From: a virus
DNA length: 53,744 nucleotides
Direction: 5' to 3' (one strand)
IMG/VR virus record: IMGVR_UViG_3300022900_000014
Location: 1-53,744 of that record
Of the stretch, positions 47,521 through 53,744 are shown piece by piece. Position 1 is the first letter of the stretch; each line of letters begins with the position of its first letter. The notes under the pieces were generated by a model. That model searched no databases, had not been told where the DNA came from, and saw only the letters and a list, made by a program, of their open reading frames with translations. Both the position numbers and the translations under genes were made by a program.

Positions 47521-47884
47521 CTTTATTCAACCTCAACTTCAATTCATTTATTTCATTATCAGATAAAAGTGAAAGCACTTGGCGAGCTTTTTCATTACTA
47601 TAGCCATAATATTCTTTCACGATATCCAGCGAGTTAGGATCAGAATTCTTCAACCATTTTGAGAATCTTTTTCTGGGCCTAACAGTATTTATTAAAAAAT
47701 GAAATTGAAGCTTTGAATCTAGGTGATGATGTATGTTCATCTCATTAGCATATAGCACGGTATCATTAAAGTATGACAATCCACGATTAACCATAAATGC
47801 ACTATACGATTTTTCAGTTAGATCGTCTACCATAATATCTTTTTTGGTATAGTTAATTGCATTTAAGTAATCAAATGGATTCAT
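47510..47884 (-). CDS. 62: clamp loader small subunit, gp62
   Basis: 124 residues, shorter than T4 gp62 (187). FDYLNAINYTKKDIM, FMVNRGLSYFNDTVLYANEMN and the basic RPRKRFSKW helix are gp62 hallmarks. It works with gp44 to load gp45. Overlaps regA and the small membrane gene. Confidence 0.9.
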   Translation of the reverse strand: MNPFDYLNAINYTKKDIMVDDLTEKSYSAFMVNRGLSYFNDTVLYANEMNIHHHLDSKLQFHFLINTVRPRKRFSKWLKNSDPNSLDIVKEYYGYSNEKARQVLSLLSDNEINELKLRLNKGGK

Positions 47885-47990
47885 CTTTCTTCTCGATCTC
47901 CCTGATTTCTGCTTCTATCTGAATCTCTTTCACCACAAATCCAGTTACAAATATTGCTATTAACATACCCCATACAAGGATAGTTTCCAT
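47871..47990 (-). CDS. 39-residue membrane peptide between gp44 and gp62
   Basis: Begins METILVWGMLIAIFVTGFVV, one membrane helix (3-20), then a charged helix (EIQIEAEIREIEKKDE). ATG at 47990 overlaps the gp44 stop (TGATG); TGA at 47871-47873 lies inside gp62. Coupled translation supports it. Function unknown. Confidence 0.62.
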   Translation of the reverse strand: METILVWGMLIAIFVTGFVVKEIQIEAEIREIEKKDESI

Positions 47991-48925
47991 CAGTTCCACT
48001 CCACATTAGCCATGAGCTCAATCATACAAGCTACAACGTTCAGTTCATGGTCAGCAACAAAAGCATTCTTGTACTGATAGTCGGCAAGGATAAGAATTGC
48101 CTGTGGAATCGATTGCGGTTTAGCAGACGATTGGATGTTATCATATATCTTACGGAAAATTGCTTGAGGCTCAGTGTCAATATTGTTTACTACCCACTGT
48201 CGCATTTGCTTAAAGTCTTTTTGCTTAAGAAAGCCAATAAGCGATTGGACATTGTCGTCTGATAGATTAACAAGGATACCAGCATCAATCGTTCCAGATA
48301 CAGAATATCTTTGAAGTTCATTGAGCACGCGACGCCAATCTGGCAGATGCTTCATGATTAGTTCAGCAACTACCTTTTGATTGAACGTAATTCCTTCTGT
48401 AGCTAGAATTGTTTCGACTCGTTTCATGAACTGCGAGGCGAGGACTGCTACATTCTTTTTAGAGGTATTAAACTCATAGGTTGAACACCGTGAATGCAGA
48501 GGCTCGATGATACGGTTTTTGAAGTTACACGTCAGAATAAATCTGCAGTTGTTAGAGAACTCTTCGATAAAACCGCGGAGGGCAGGTTGAGTTGATTGTG
48601 GATTTAGATAATCTGCTTCGTCAAGGATGATTACTTTATATCCACCTTGCAGCGATACTGTAGAAGCAAATGACTTTACTTTATTTCGCAGCGTATCAAT
48701 GTTGCCTTCTTCTGATCCATTGATTAGGATATAGTCTAAGCCAAGTTGATTGCATAGCGCACGTGCTACAGTAGTCTTACCAAGACCAGCAGTACCAGTA
48801 AAAAGCATGTTAGGAACTTCACCAGATTCTATGATCTTAGAAAAGGTTTCCTTCAGCTCTTTCGGAAGAATTGTATCTTCAATTGTTTTCGGACGGTATT
48901 TTTCGACCCACAAGAATTCTGACAT
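47990..48925 (-). CDS. 44: clamp loader large subunit, gp44
   Basis: 311 residues of the AAA+ clamp-loader family: WVEKYRPK start, Walker A GTAGLGKTT, Walker B VIILDEADYL, sensor CNFKNRIIEPLHSRC with the Arg finger. It opens gp45 with gp62. Own early promoter upstream. Confidence 0.94.
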   Translation of the reverse strand: MSEFLWVEKYRPKTIEDTILPKELKETFSKIIESGEVPNMLFTGTAGLGKTTVARALCNQLGLDYILINGSEEGNIDTLRNKVKSFASTVSLQGGYKVIILDEADYLNPQSTQPALRGFIEEFSNNCRFILTCNFKNRIIEPLHSRCSTYEFNTSKKNVAVLASQFMKRVETILATEGITFNQKVVAELIMKHLPDWRRVLNELQRYSVSGTIDAGILVNLSDDNVQSLIGFLKQKDFKQMRQWVVNNIDTEPQAIFRKIYDNIQSSAKPQSIPQAILILADYQYKNAFVADHELNVVACMIELMANVEWN

Positions 48926-48951
48926 ATCAAAGTTTCCATAATAAAAGTAAT

Positions 48952-48980
48952 ATTATAACACATAACGTGTAAAAAGTACA
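48952..48980 (-). promoter_or_regulatory. early promoter of gp44
   Basis: Minus-strand TGTACT, 17 bp, TATAAT with TGT before the -10. Confidence 0.8.
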
Positions 48981-48984
48981 TGAC

Positions 48985-49119
48985 TCAGATATAACCCTCG
49001 CCATATAAGAACATTTTCAAGTGGTAATAGAAAACCATTGGTTGTTGATCCGGCGTTGGGCAATTGGGATACCGCTCAAAGAGCCGGATCAATATGGCTT
49101 CTACTTCATCATCAGACAT
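48985..49119 (-). CDS. 44-residue protein directly behind tRNA-Leu
   Basis: Starts MSDDEVEAILIRLFERYPNC and ends LYGEGYI. The ATG lies five bases after the encoded CCA of tRNA-Leu and has no Shine-Dalgarno site. 3' processing of the tRNA would leave a nearly leaderless message. The EVExILxRLFERYPN pattern looks like a conserved small T4-like phage protein. Function unknown. Confidence 0.6.
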   Translation of the reverse strand: MSDDEVEAILIRLFERYPNCPTPDQQPMVFYYHLKMFLYGEGYI

Positions 49120-49123
49120 AAAT

Positions 49124-49210
49124 TGGTGCCTCGAGCCGGAGTCGAACCGGCACAGCATTTCTGCCGAGGGATTTTAAGTCCCTTGTGTCTACCAATTTCA
49201 CCATCAAGGC
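49124..49210 (-). tRNA. trnL: tRNA-Leu (anticodon UAA)
   Basis: 87 bases with encoded CCA (49124-49126). Acceptor stem 49204-49210 with 49128-49134; anticodon TAA at 49174-49176 in loop CTTAAAA; a long variable arm typical of tRNA-Leu; T-loop GTTCGACTC. It reads UUA, a codon favoured by AT-rich phage genes. Confidence 0.95.
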
Positions 49211-49218
49211 ATCATTCA

Positions 49219-49485
49219 TTAGGGAGAAACAATCGTAGCAGCAGTGATTGATTCGTACAACTCTTCAATCTCTTCCCGCTCTTGCTGTACCTGCTGAAAA
49301 TTTTGCTTATGATATAAAGAAGCAAGCTTGTTCAAATGCTTTTTCTGTACACCAACTTTATCAGCTAGATCTTCGATAATGTTTTTTTGCAAATCTTTTT
49401 CAGCTTCTACGCGAGTAGCTGAAGCCGACCATTCATCCATAGCATCAACAATAGCCTTACGGTCATTAGGATTATTTACTATCAT
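49219..49485 (-). CDS. dsbA: DsbA-like late-region DNA-binding protein
   Basis: 88 residues from the ATG at 49485 (AGAGG nine bases upstream), like T4 DsbA (89). The C-terminal part DLADKVGVQKKHLNKLASLYHKQNF and EEIEELYESI aligns with T4 DsbA, a double-stranded DNA-binding protein. An ATG at 49569 would overlap the upstream gene by about 98 bases and is rejected. Confidence 0.78.
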   Translation of the reverse strand: MIVNNPNDRKAIVDAMDEWSASATRVEAEKDLQKNIIEDLADKVGVQKKHLNKLASLYHKQNFQQVQQEREEIEELYESITAATIVSP

Positions 49486-49690
49486 TTGCATCAACCTCTT
49501 CACTTCCCTTTTCACTAGACTCTGTTGCAATGCGTTCTGCATGCTTAATGATTCCGGAGAATTTATCATATACTGTACCTACAAAACTTAATTCATGTGC
49601 TTTAAATGCACTCCTTTCAGTTGCAGTATTAATAACCCGCAACACGTTTAACAAATCATCGGTCGTAAGACCTTCCAGCTCTTCGCTCAT
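49472..49690 (-). CDS. small acidic protein downstream of gp45
   Basis: 72 residues from the ATG at 49690, with GGAGGA upstream and overlap with the gp45 end. LTTDDLLNVLRVINTATERSAFKAHELSF is a helical segment conserved-looking in T4-like phages. It may be a clamp- or polymerase-associated factor by position; not proven. gp33 was considered but shows no similarity. Confidence 0.65.
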   Translation of the reverse strand: MSEELEGLTTDDLLNVLRVINTATERSAFKAHELSFVGTVYDKFSGIIKHAERIATESSEKGSEEVDANDSK

Positions 49691-49691
49691 A

Positions 49692-50372
49692 TTATCCTCC
49701 AAACGACGAATTCTTTTCTAAAGCAACCCAATATTCAGTCTGTGAGTTTTTAGACTTGAAAGAAGAAATTAACTTAGATGAAATTGATACATCATAATCA
49801 TCATTCACAAACTTGAAATTAGCAATATTAAAAACTAGTTTGCAATTTACCCCTGCAGCAGATAGATTTGCAAGATCCATCTCATAGGAGTTTGATGTAG
49901 CATCTGCAGTATCAGTAACCATTAGTTTACCAACACCGTCTTTTACTTCGACAACAACATCTGAAACTGTAAGAGCTGCAGCAGCTTTACGTATCTGTGC
50001 CATATCACCAATGCTAATAGAAAAGGTAACCTCACACGGAGGCATCGTAATATCTTTAGACGGAGATGTCAAGATCGAAGGAGATGCGAAGAAGTATTTT
50101 ACTGATCTTCCACCTTGCGAAACTTTCACAGATTTTTGATCATCGCTGAATTCTAGATCAGGATCATCAAACATATTAACAACACCTAAGAATTCATGCA
50201 AGTCATAAATTCCGGTTTCGTATGGAAAGCTTTCCGTTACAGTTGCTGCACTCATAATCGTCTTAGATTCAGACATAGTTTTAATTACACTGCCTGGTTT
50301 AATCACGATATTAGGATTAATCGCCGCAAAGTTTTTTAGCGTATTTAGGGTTTCACTACTTAGTTTCATCAT
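49692..50372 (-). CDS. 45: sliding clamp, gp45
   Basis: 226 residues (T4: 228). Starts MMKLSSETLNTLKNFAAINPNIVIKPG and ends in the FGG-type tail SSFGG. It forms the trimeric ring that holds gp43 and activates late transcription. Driven by the embedded promoter at 50422-50450 as well as by read-through. Confidence 0.94.
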   Translation of the reverse strand: MMKLSSETLNTLKNFAAINPNIVIKPGSVIKTMSESKTIMSAATVTESFPYETGIYDLHEFLGVVNMFDDPDLEFSDDQKSVKVSQGGRSVKYFFASPSILTSPSKDITMPPCEVTFSISIGDMAQIRKAAAALTVSDVVVEVKDGVGKLMVTDTADATSNSYEMDLANLSAAGVNCKLVFNIANFKFVNDDYDVSISSKLISSFKSKNSQTEYWVALEKNSSFGG

Positions 50373-50820
50373 TTATATCATCCGCAATATTAATAGTTAT
50401 TGTTTCATCATTTAAAGATATATTATAACACGAATCGTCCCAATAGTACATCGATTCGTATTCACCAACTGTAAACGGTGTGCCTAATTCATCGGTTGAT
50501 ACTATTGCACTAACATCTTCATCGGTCTTTTCTTGCTTTAGGTCAAAGTCTATTAAGAACATTATGCTACATGCAGCATGAGCCAAGTGGCTAATCCCAC
50601 TTTCAGGATCAATCTTTTCTCCTTGCATGTATGCAGATATGTGTCGCAATGCCGCAGCCTCATATCTACGGTTTTCAACCTTTTCCCAATTGAACCGATC
50701 GTATTTTTTAGCACCATATGTTAGTACCTTCACGACTTCATCCATTGCGCCGAATGGCACTAATGAGTAATCTGGTTTTTCACCGTCAAACTTAATACCA
50801 CCTTTTGCATTTGCTTTCAT
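50356..50820 (-). CDS. dATP/dGTP diphosphohydrolase-like (DUF5664)
   Basis: 154 residues. GGIKFDGEKPDYSLVPFGAMDEV, VLTYGAKKYDRFNWEKV, YEAAALRHISAYMQGE and ESGISHLAHAACSIMFL match the DUF5664/MazZ-like nucleotide pyrophosphohydrolase group, which in some phages removes dATP or dGTP. A disordered acidic tail follows. In this T4-like context it may shape the purine dNTP pool. Confidence 0.8.
   Translation of the reverse strand: MKANAKGGIKFDGEKPDYSLVPFGAMDEVVKVLTYGAKKYDRFNWEKVENRRYEAAALRHISAYMQGEKIDPESGISHLAHAACSIMFLIDFDLKQEKTDEDVSAIVSTDELGTPFTVGEYESMYYWDDSCYNISLNDETITINIADDINDETK
50422..50450 (-). promoter_or_regulatory. early promoter of gp45, inside the upstream gene
   Basis: Minus-strand TGTACT, 17 bp, TATAAT with TGT before the -10, lying in the 3' coding part of the DUF5664 gene. 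Confidence 0.78.
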
Positions 50821-51954
50821 TTACACCTCGCTATCAAATATAGAATCAAGTGATGATGTGGCGATACATGATGCATCTCCACTTGTATCAGCTGATATAT
50901 CAACTTTGCTATACAAATCTAAGAAAGCCTCTTTTGTATCACTATCGAAACGCGATACGCAAAGCTCAATTGCTTTCGTCTTATCTTTGAAGATCGAAAA
51001 TGATTGTACGATATGACATAGACGACGCGTTGAGATTACTTCGTCTACACCACCATCTTCAAAAGTCTTACGAATCGCTTCTGACCAAACCACAAGAGCA
51101 TCAGCAAATTCATCATCAACACATTCAAACTTTTCCATATGCTTTACAACGATCTTACGCTCTACTGCAGAAGTAGGATATGGTTGCTCGAGGGTAATAG
51201 TGAATCGCTCGAGGAAAGCTTCATCGATGATAGTAGCCGAAATGAATCGACCGTCATCTGAACCTTTACCTTTCGTATTAGCCGTAGCGATCACATTAAA
51301 GCCATCTAGTGGAGTAATGACTTCACCGGTTTTTTTAACTAGGACCGGTTTACCCTCGAGCACTCCTTGAAGACACATGAGTTTATTAGAACCACGATCT
51401 ATTTCGTCGATGAGAAGGATTGCACCCTTTTCCATCGCTTTGATAACTGGACCTTTACAGAAAACTGTTTCTCCATTTACCAAACGAAAGCCACCGATCA
51501 GATCATCCTCATCTGTCTCAGGAGTAACTTGTACTCGTACATACTCGCGGTTGAGTTTTGCACAAGTTTGTTCTACCATCATGGTTTTACCGTTGCCGGA
51601 TAAACCTGTCACGAACACTGGATAAAAGTTGCGTGACTGAATAATCTTAGAAACATCAGTGCAATGTCCCCAAGTCACAAACGATGAGTCTCTAGGTGGA
51701 ACGAAGACTTCGTCATTTGTAATTGACGTAATTGACGACATTGTTTTTTCCTGCGTTTTGAAAGGAACGACTACCGAAGAAAGACGGTATAAGCCGCGAC
51801 GAATTTTTGTTTGTGCGAGTGTATATGTATACGCTTTGCTAGAAGAAACTCCAACGGTTTCTGCAGCAGCAGCAATTTCTTTAGGAGTAAACTCACCGCT
51901 AGTACGGTCAGGAAACATAGTTGCAATAGCTTCTTCAATTTTACGATCGATCAT
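50821..51954 (-). CDS. cobS: MoxR/CobS-like AAA+ ATPase
   Basis: 377 residues from the ATG at 51954, whose GGGACTTATATT leader matches that of the 11544 gene; an ATG six codons upstream is less likely. An N-terminal helical domain (about 1-60) precedes Walker A TGLSGNGKT, Walker B ILLIDEIDRG, and sensor IATANTKG. This is the ATPase usually named CobS in cyanomyoviruses. With the VWA gene upstream it forms a MoxR-VWA pair. In bacteria such pairs insert metals or remodel partner proteins; the phage substrate is unknown. Confidence 0.85.
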   Translation of the reverse strand: MIDRKIEEAIATMFPDRTSGEFTPKEIAAAAETVGVSSSKAYTYTLAQTKIRRGLYRLSSVVVPFKTQEKTMSSITSITNDEVFVPPRDSSFVTWGHCTDVSKIIQSRNFYPVFVTGLSGNGKTMMVEQTCAKLNREYVRVQVTPETDEDDLIGGFRLVNGETVFCKGPVIKAMEKGAILLIDEIDRGSNKLMCLQGVLEGKPVLVKKTGEVITPLDGFNVIATANTKGKGSDDGRFISATIIDEAFLERFTITLEQPYPTSAVERKIVVKHMEKFECVDDEFADALVVWSEAIRKTFEDGGVDEVISTRRLCHIVQSFSIFKDKTKAIELCVSRFDSDTKEAFLDLYSKVDISADTSGDASCIATSSLDSIFDSEV

Positions 51955-51988
51955 AATATAAGTCCCACTCATTACTAATTAAGATACC

Positions 51989-52017
51989 ATTATACTCTAT
52001 CTGGAGGAAGATGTACA
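51989..52017 (-). promoter_or_regulatory. early promoter (cassette copy D)
   Basis: Minus-strand TGTACA, 17 bp, TATAAT. Drives cobS and, by read-through, the clamp region. Confidence 0.85.
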
Positions 52018-52108
52018 ATTTATTTTCTCTTTACAAATCAATTACTTATGTCATACGTTTTCTAAGCTATTGATTTGTAAAGAGATTTAAATTGTAACAA
52101 ATTGTATC
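51989..52108 (-). repeat. intergenic cassette, copy D
   Basis: Promoter, imperfect hairpin (52035-52048 with 52063-52076), two iterons (52089-52098, 52099-52108). The stop codon of the VWA gene (52107-52109) overlaps the last iteron, exactly as in copy A. Confidence 0.8.
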
Positions 52109-53744
52109 AGGATACAATCTCTGCGAATTTGGTAGCAAGGATCCGGTTCGTCTTCTTTGAAGATGAATACTTCTTAAATGACGATATGATTTTTGCCTTT
52201 GATGCATTCTCGTCGATCGAGAGCTCATCAACGTCTGTACTTAAAGCTCTTTTGCTTGCCTTTAGAATGAACAAACGATCATAACCAATCTTATTGTCTA
52301 CATAATGAAATTTGTTTTTGCGAACATTAGTTTTCATTATTTCAGCATATTTACTTCTGTCGTACCACGATTCAATATCTTTGTGTACCAAATCGTTGAT
52401 TGAATAAAGGTCTCTGCCAGTTTCCGCTAAGAAGAACCCAATAGTTGAGATATCGTTTTTCCTTAATTGGTCTAAAAGAAATGCTGTTACATCTAAAGGA
52501 TCAATTGTTTCTGTAAAAATGGTTTTACCATTAAACTCTATAGAGTATCGAGAAAGTCTTCTTCGCTCAGCGTAATCAGCCCATGGATAAGAAACTTCCA
52601 TCTTTCCGCCGAAGCCATCAGACAATAAAACAAAGTTGACTCGCTGAACTGCATTCTTATTCCTAAAGCGCTGAAGTATTTTATTCATAACCAATAAACT
52701 TTCATTCAATGGAGTAGTACCAAGCCTATCTAATTCTGATCTAGAATACTGATCAGTCTTAGCCGATGTCTCGTATAACCCGAAATATGCTTCATTATAT
52801 TCTGACTTCTTCATAGAAGAATTAAGAAGCTCAGTAATGCGCACGTGAGATAGTTGAAGCGTATTGATGCTGTAATCAGTATTCGCAACGTATTGATCTT
52901 TGTCTCTACTTGTAAACCCATAAACTTCGAATGGAATATTTACTTTCTTACAGAACGATGCAAGGTTGAGAACCTGCTTGATAGTATCACCTAAGATCTG
53001 TTGCATTGATCCAGAATAATCAATCATCATAACCATGCCATGAGATTTAGCATCAGCTAGCTGTGTTACCTTTTTGAAGATGTCCTCATTGTACTTATAG
53101 CTATGAAGCATATTGACATTCAAAGCACCAGTCTTTGAAGTCTTTGCTCTAGAATATCGATACGCTGCTTTTCGCATTTCGAACTCTTTAGCCAGTATCG
53201 ATGTAATCTTATTCGTCTCGCTTTGGAATTCAGCAAAGTCAGCTGTGTGATCTTTGTTATACGTGAAATATCGATCTGAGCGATGCTTATCACGTGACTC
53301 TTTTACTTCACTATATGAATAGATGCAACTCTTACATTGCTCCCACGTAAGCTCGCGAATATGCATTACAAGTTCATCAGAATCAGAACCTTCAACAAAC
53401 AGCTTTTCGTTTTCGCGTAGTGCATCATCAGTCTCAGAAGTAAAATCATCTACTTTCGAATCTAATTCGCCACCCTCTAATTCGCCACCCTCTTTGTCGT
53501 CGGTAGTAGTATCAGTCGATTCATCTTCATCTGTAAATTCTTCGTCGGAGTCTTTTTCTGATTCTGAACTTGGCTCGACTTGCGGTTCTTCAGCATCATG
53601 AGTCTCAGTGAATTCAGTAGAATCCTCACTAGAATCCTCACTAGACTCCATTCCTTCTTGAAATTGATTATCAGAATTATCATCGTGTGCGTCATCTTTG
53701 TTTTCATCATTCTCACGCATGAACTCGTAGATTGCCTTTGCAGC
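52107..53744 (-). CDS. cobT: CobT-like VWA-domain protein, 5' end outside window
   Basis: At least 545 residues; the frame stays open to the window edge (AAKAIYEFM before the first Met), so the start is missing. An acidic low-complexity stretch (Asp/Glu/Ser) covers about the first 100 residues. A helical region follows, then a von Willebrand A domain with MIDAS DYSGSM, a Thr motif (RLGTTPLNES) and LLSDGFGG. This is the CobT-like partner of the adjacent AAA+ ATPase. The pair may act as a chaperone or metal-insertion machine. Confidence 0.85.
   Translation of the reverse strand, partial: AAKAIYEFMRENDENKDDAHDDNSDNQFQEGMESSEDSSEDSTEFTETHDAEEPQVEPSSESEKDSDEEFTDEDESTDTTTDDKEGGELEGGELDSKVDDFTSETDDALRENEKLFVEGSDSDELVMHIRELTWEQCKSCIYSYSEVKESRDKHRSDRYFTYNKDHTADFAEFQSETNKITSILAKEFEMRKAAYRYSRAKTSKTGALNVNMLHSYKYNEDIFKKVTQLADAKSHGMVMMIDYSGSMQQILGDTIKQVLNLASFCKKVNIPFEVYGFTSRDKDQYVANTDYSINTLQLSHVRITELLNSSMKKSEYNEAYFGLYETSAKTDQYSRSELDRLGTTPLNESLLVMNKILQRFRNKNAVQRVNFVLLSDGFGGKMEVSYPWADYAERRRLSRYSIEFNGKTIFTETIDPLDVTAFLLDQLRKNDISTIGFFLAETGRDLYSINDLVHKDIESWYDRSKYAEIMKTNVRKNKFHYVDNKIGYDRLFILKASKRALSTDVDELSIDENASKAKIISSFKKYSSSKKTNRILATKFAEIVS

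Noticed and set aside
49472-49690. gp33 (late co-activator) call for the small gene after gp45
   Set aside because: Position and size are suggestive but the sequence shows no resemblance to T4 gp33.
1-53744. CRISPR array, insertion sequence, integrase or transposase
   Set aside because: No regularly spaced identical repeats with unique spacers and no recombinase-type gene were seen; the repeated units found are promoter cassettes.

Overview
The window is a piece of a T4-like marine myovirus genome. It carries a tightly packed, almost entirely minus-strand run of phage genes with AT-rich sequence, ATGA/TAATG overlaps and AGGAG-type ribosome binding sites. The core T4-like replication set is recognisable: family B DNA polymerase (gp43), sliding clamp (gp45), clamp loader (gp44/gp62), RegA, DsbA-like protein, UvsX, gp41 helicase, RNase H, NrdA/NrdB, ThyX, MazG, PhoH, Hsp20, a T4-type lysozyme and a spanin pair. 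Several accessory genes resemble those of cyanomyoviruses and pelagiphages (the cobS-type ATPase, several conserved small genes), but no photosynthesis gene is visible. A proteobacterial host is suggested by a circularly permuted (two-piece) tmRNA with tag ANDNVYALAA and by two exported heme/copper proteins that need a periplasm with cytochrome c maturation. Permuted tmRNA is best known from Alphaproteobacteria; the exact host is inference.

Layout. 1-115: tail of a + strand gene, then a two-way terminator. 175-5062: a membrane EF-hand protein, two tandem c-type heme plus type II copper monooxygenase-like proteins, then a lipase and lysozyme lysis group. 5059-8637: P-loop kinase, ClpP, RecB-like exonuclease, PhoH, zinc-ribbon protein. 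8695-9387: small genes and the tmRNA. 9400-14720: exported glycine-zipper protein, HAD phosphatase, small genes, RNase H, GIY-YIG nuclease. 14720-17507: ribonucleotide reductase. 17610-28153: a late structural/packaged-protein block that starts with the spanins (its downstream end) and holds a nucleotidyltransferase, a ligase-fold protein and two protease-site-rich polyproteins. 28163-33922: thermonuclease, ThyX, helicase, UvsX. 33954-41383: a nucleotide and possible DNA-hypermodification block. 41380-53744: primase-like protein, MazG, polymerase, Hsp20, Ntn hydrolase, clamp loader, tRNA-Leu, clamp, and a MoxR/VWA (CobS/CobT-like) pair that runs off the window.

Regulation is unusually legible. 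Fifteen minus-strand promoters share the form TGTACA (or one mismatch) - exactly 17 bp - TATAAT and precede replication and metabolism genes. T4-type late promoters (TATAAATA) precede the packaged-protein genes. Four early promoters are embedded in a repeated intergenic cassette made of 10-bp iterons, a long hairpin and the promoter.

How it fits together: early genes supply nucleotides (NrdAB, ThyX, dCMP deaminase, MazG, a dCMP-hydroxymethylase-like enzyme), replicate DNA and perhaps modify its bases. Late genes make proteins that appear to be targeted into the capsid by a T4-like capsid-targeting peptide with a prohead-protease site at residues 8-10. The tmRNA and ClpP suggest control of protein turnover; the exported redox enzymes suggest manipulation of host envelope metabolism.
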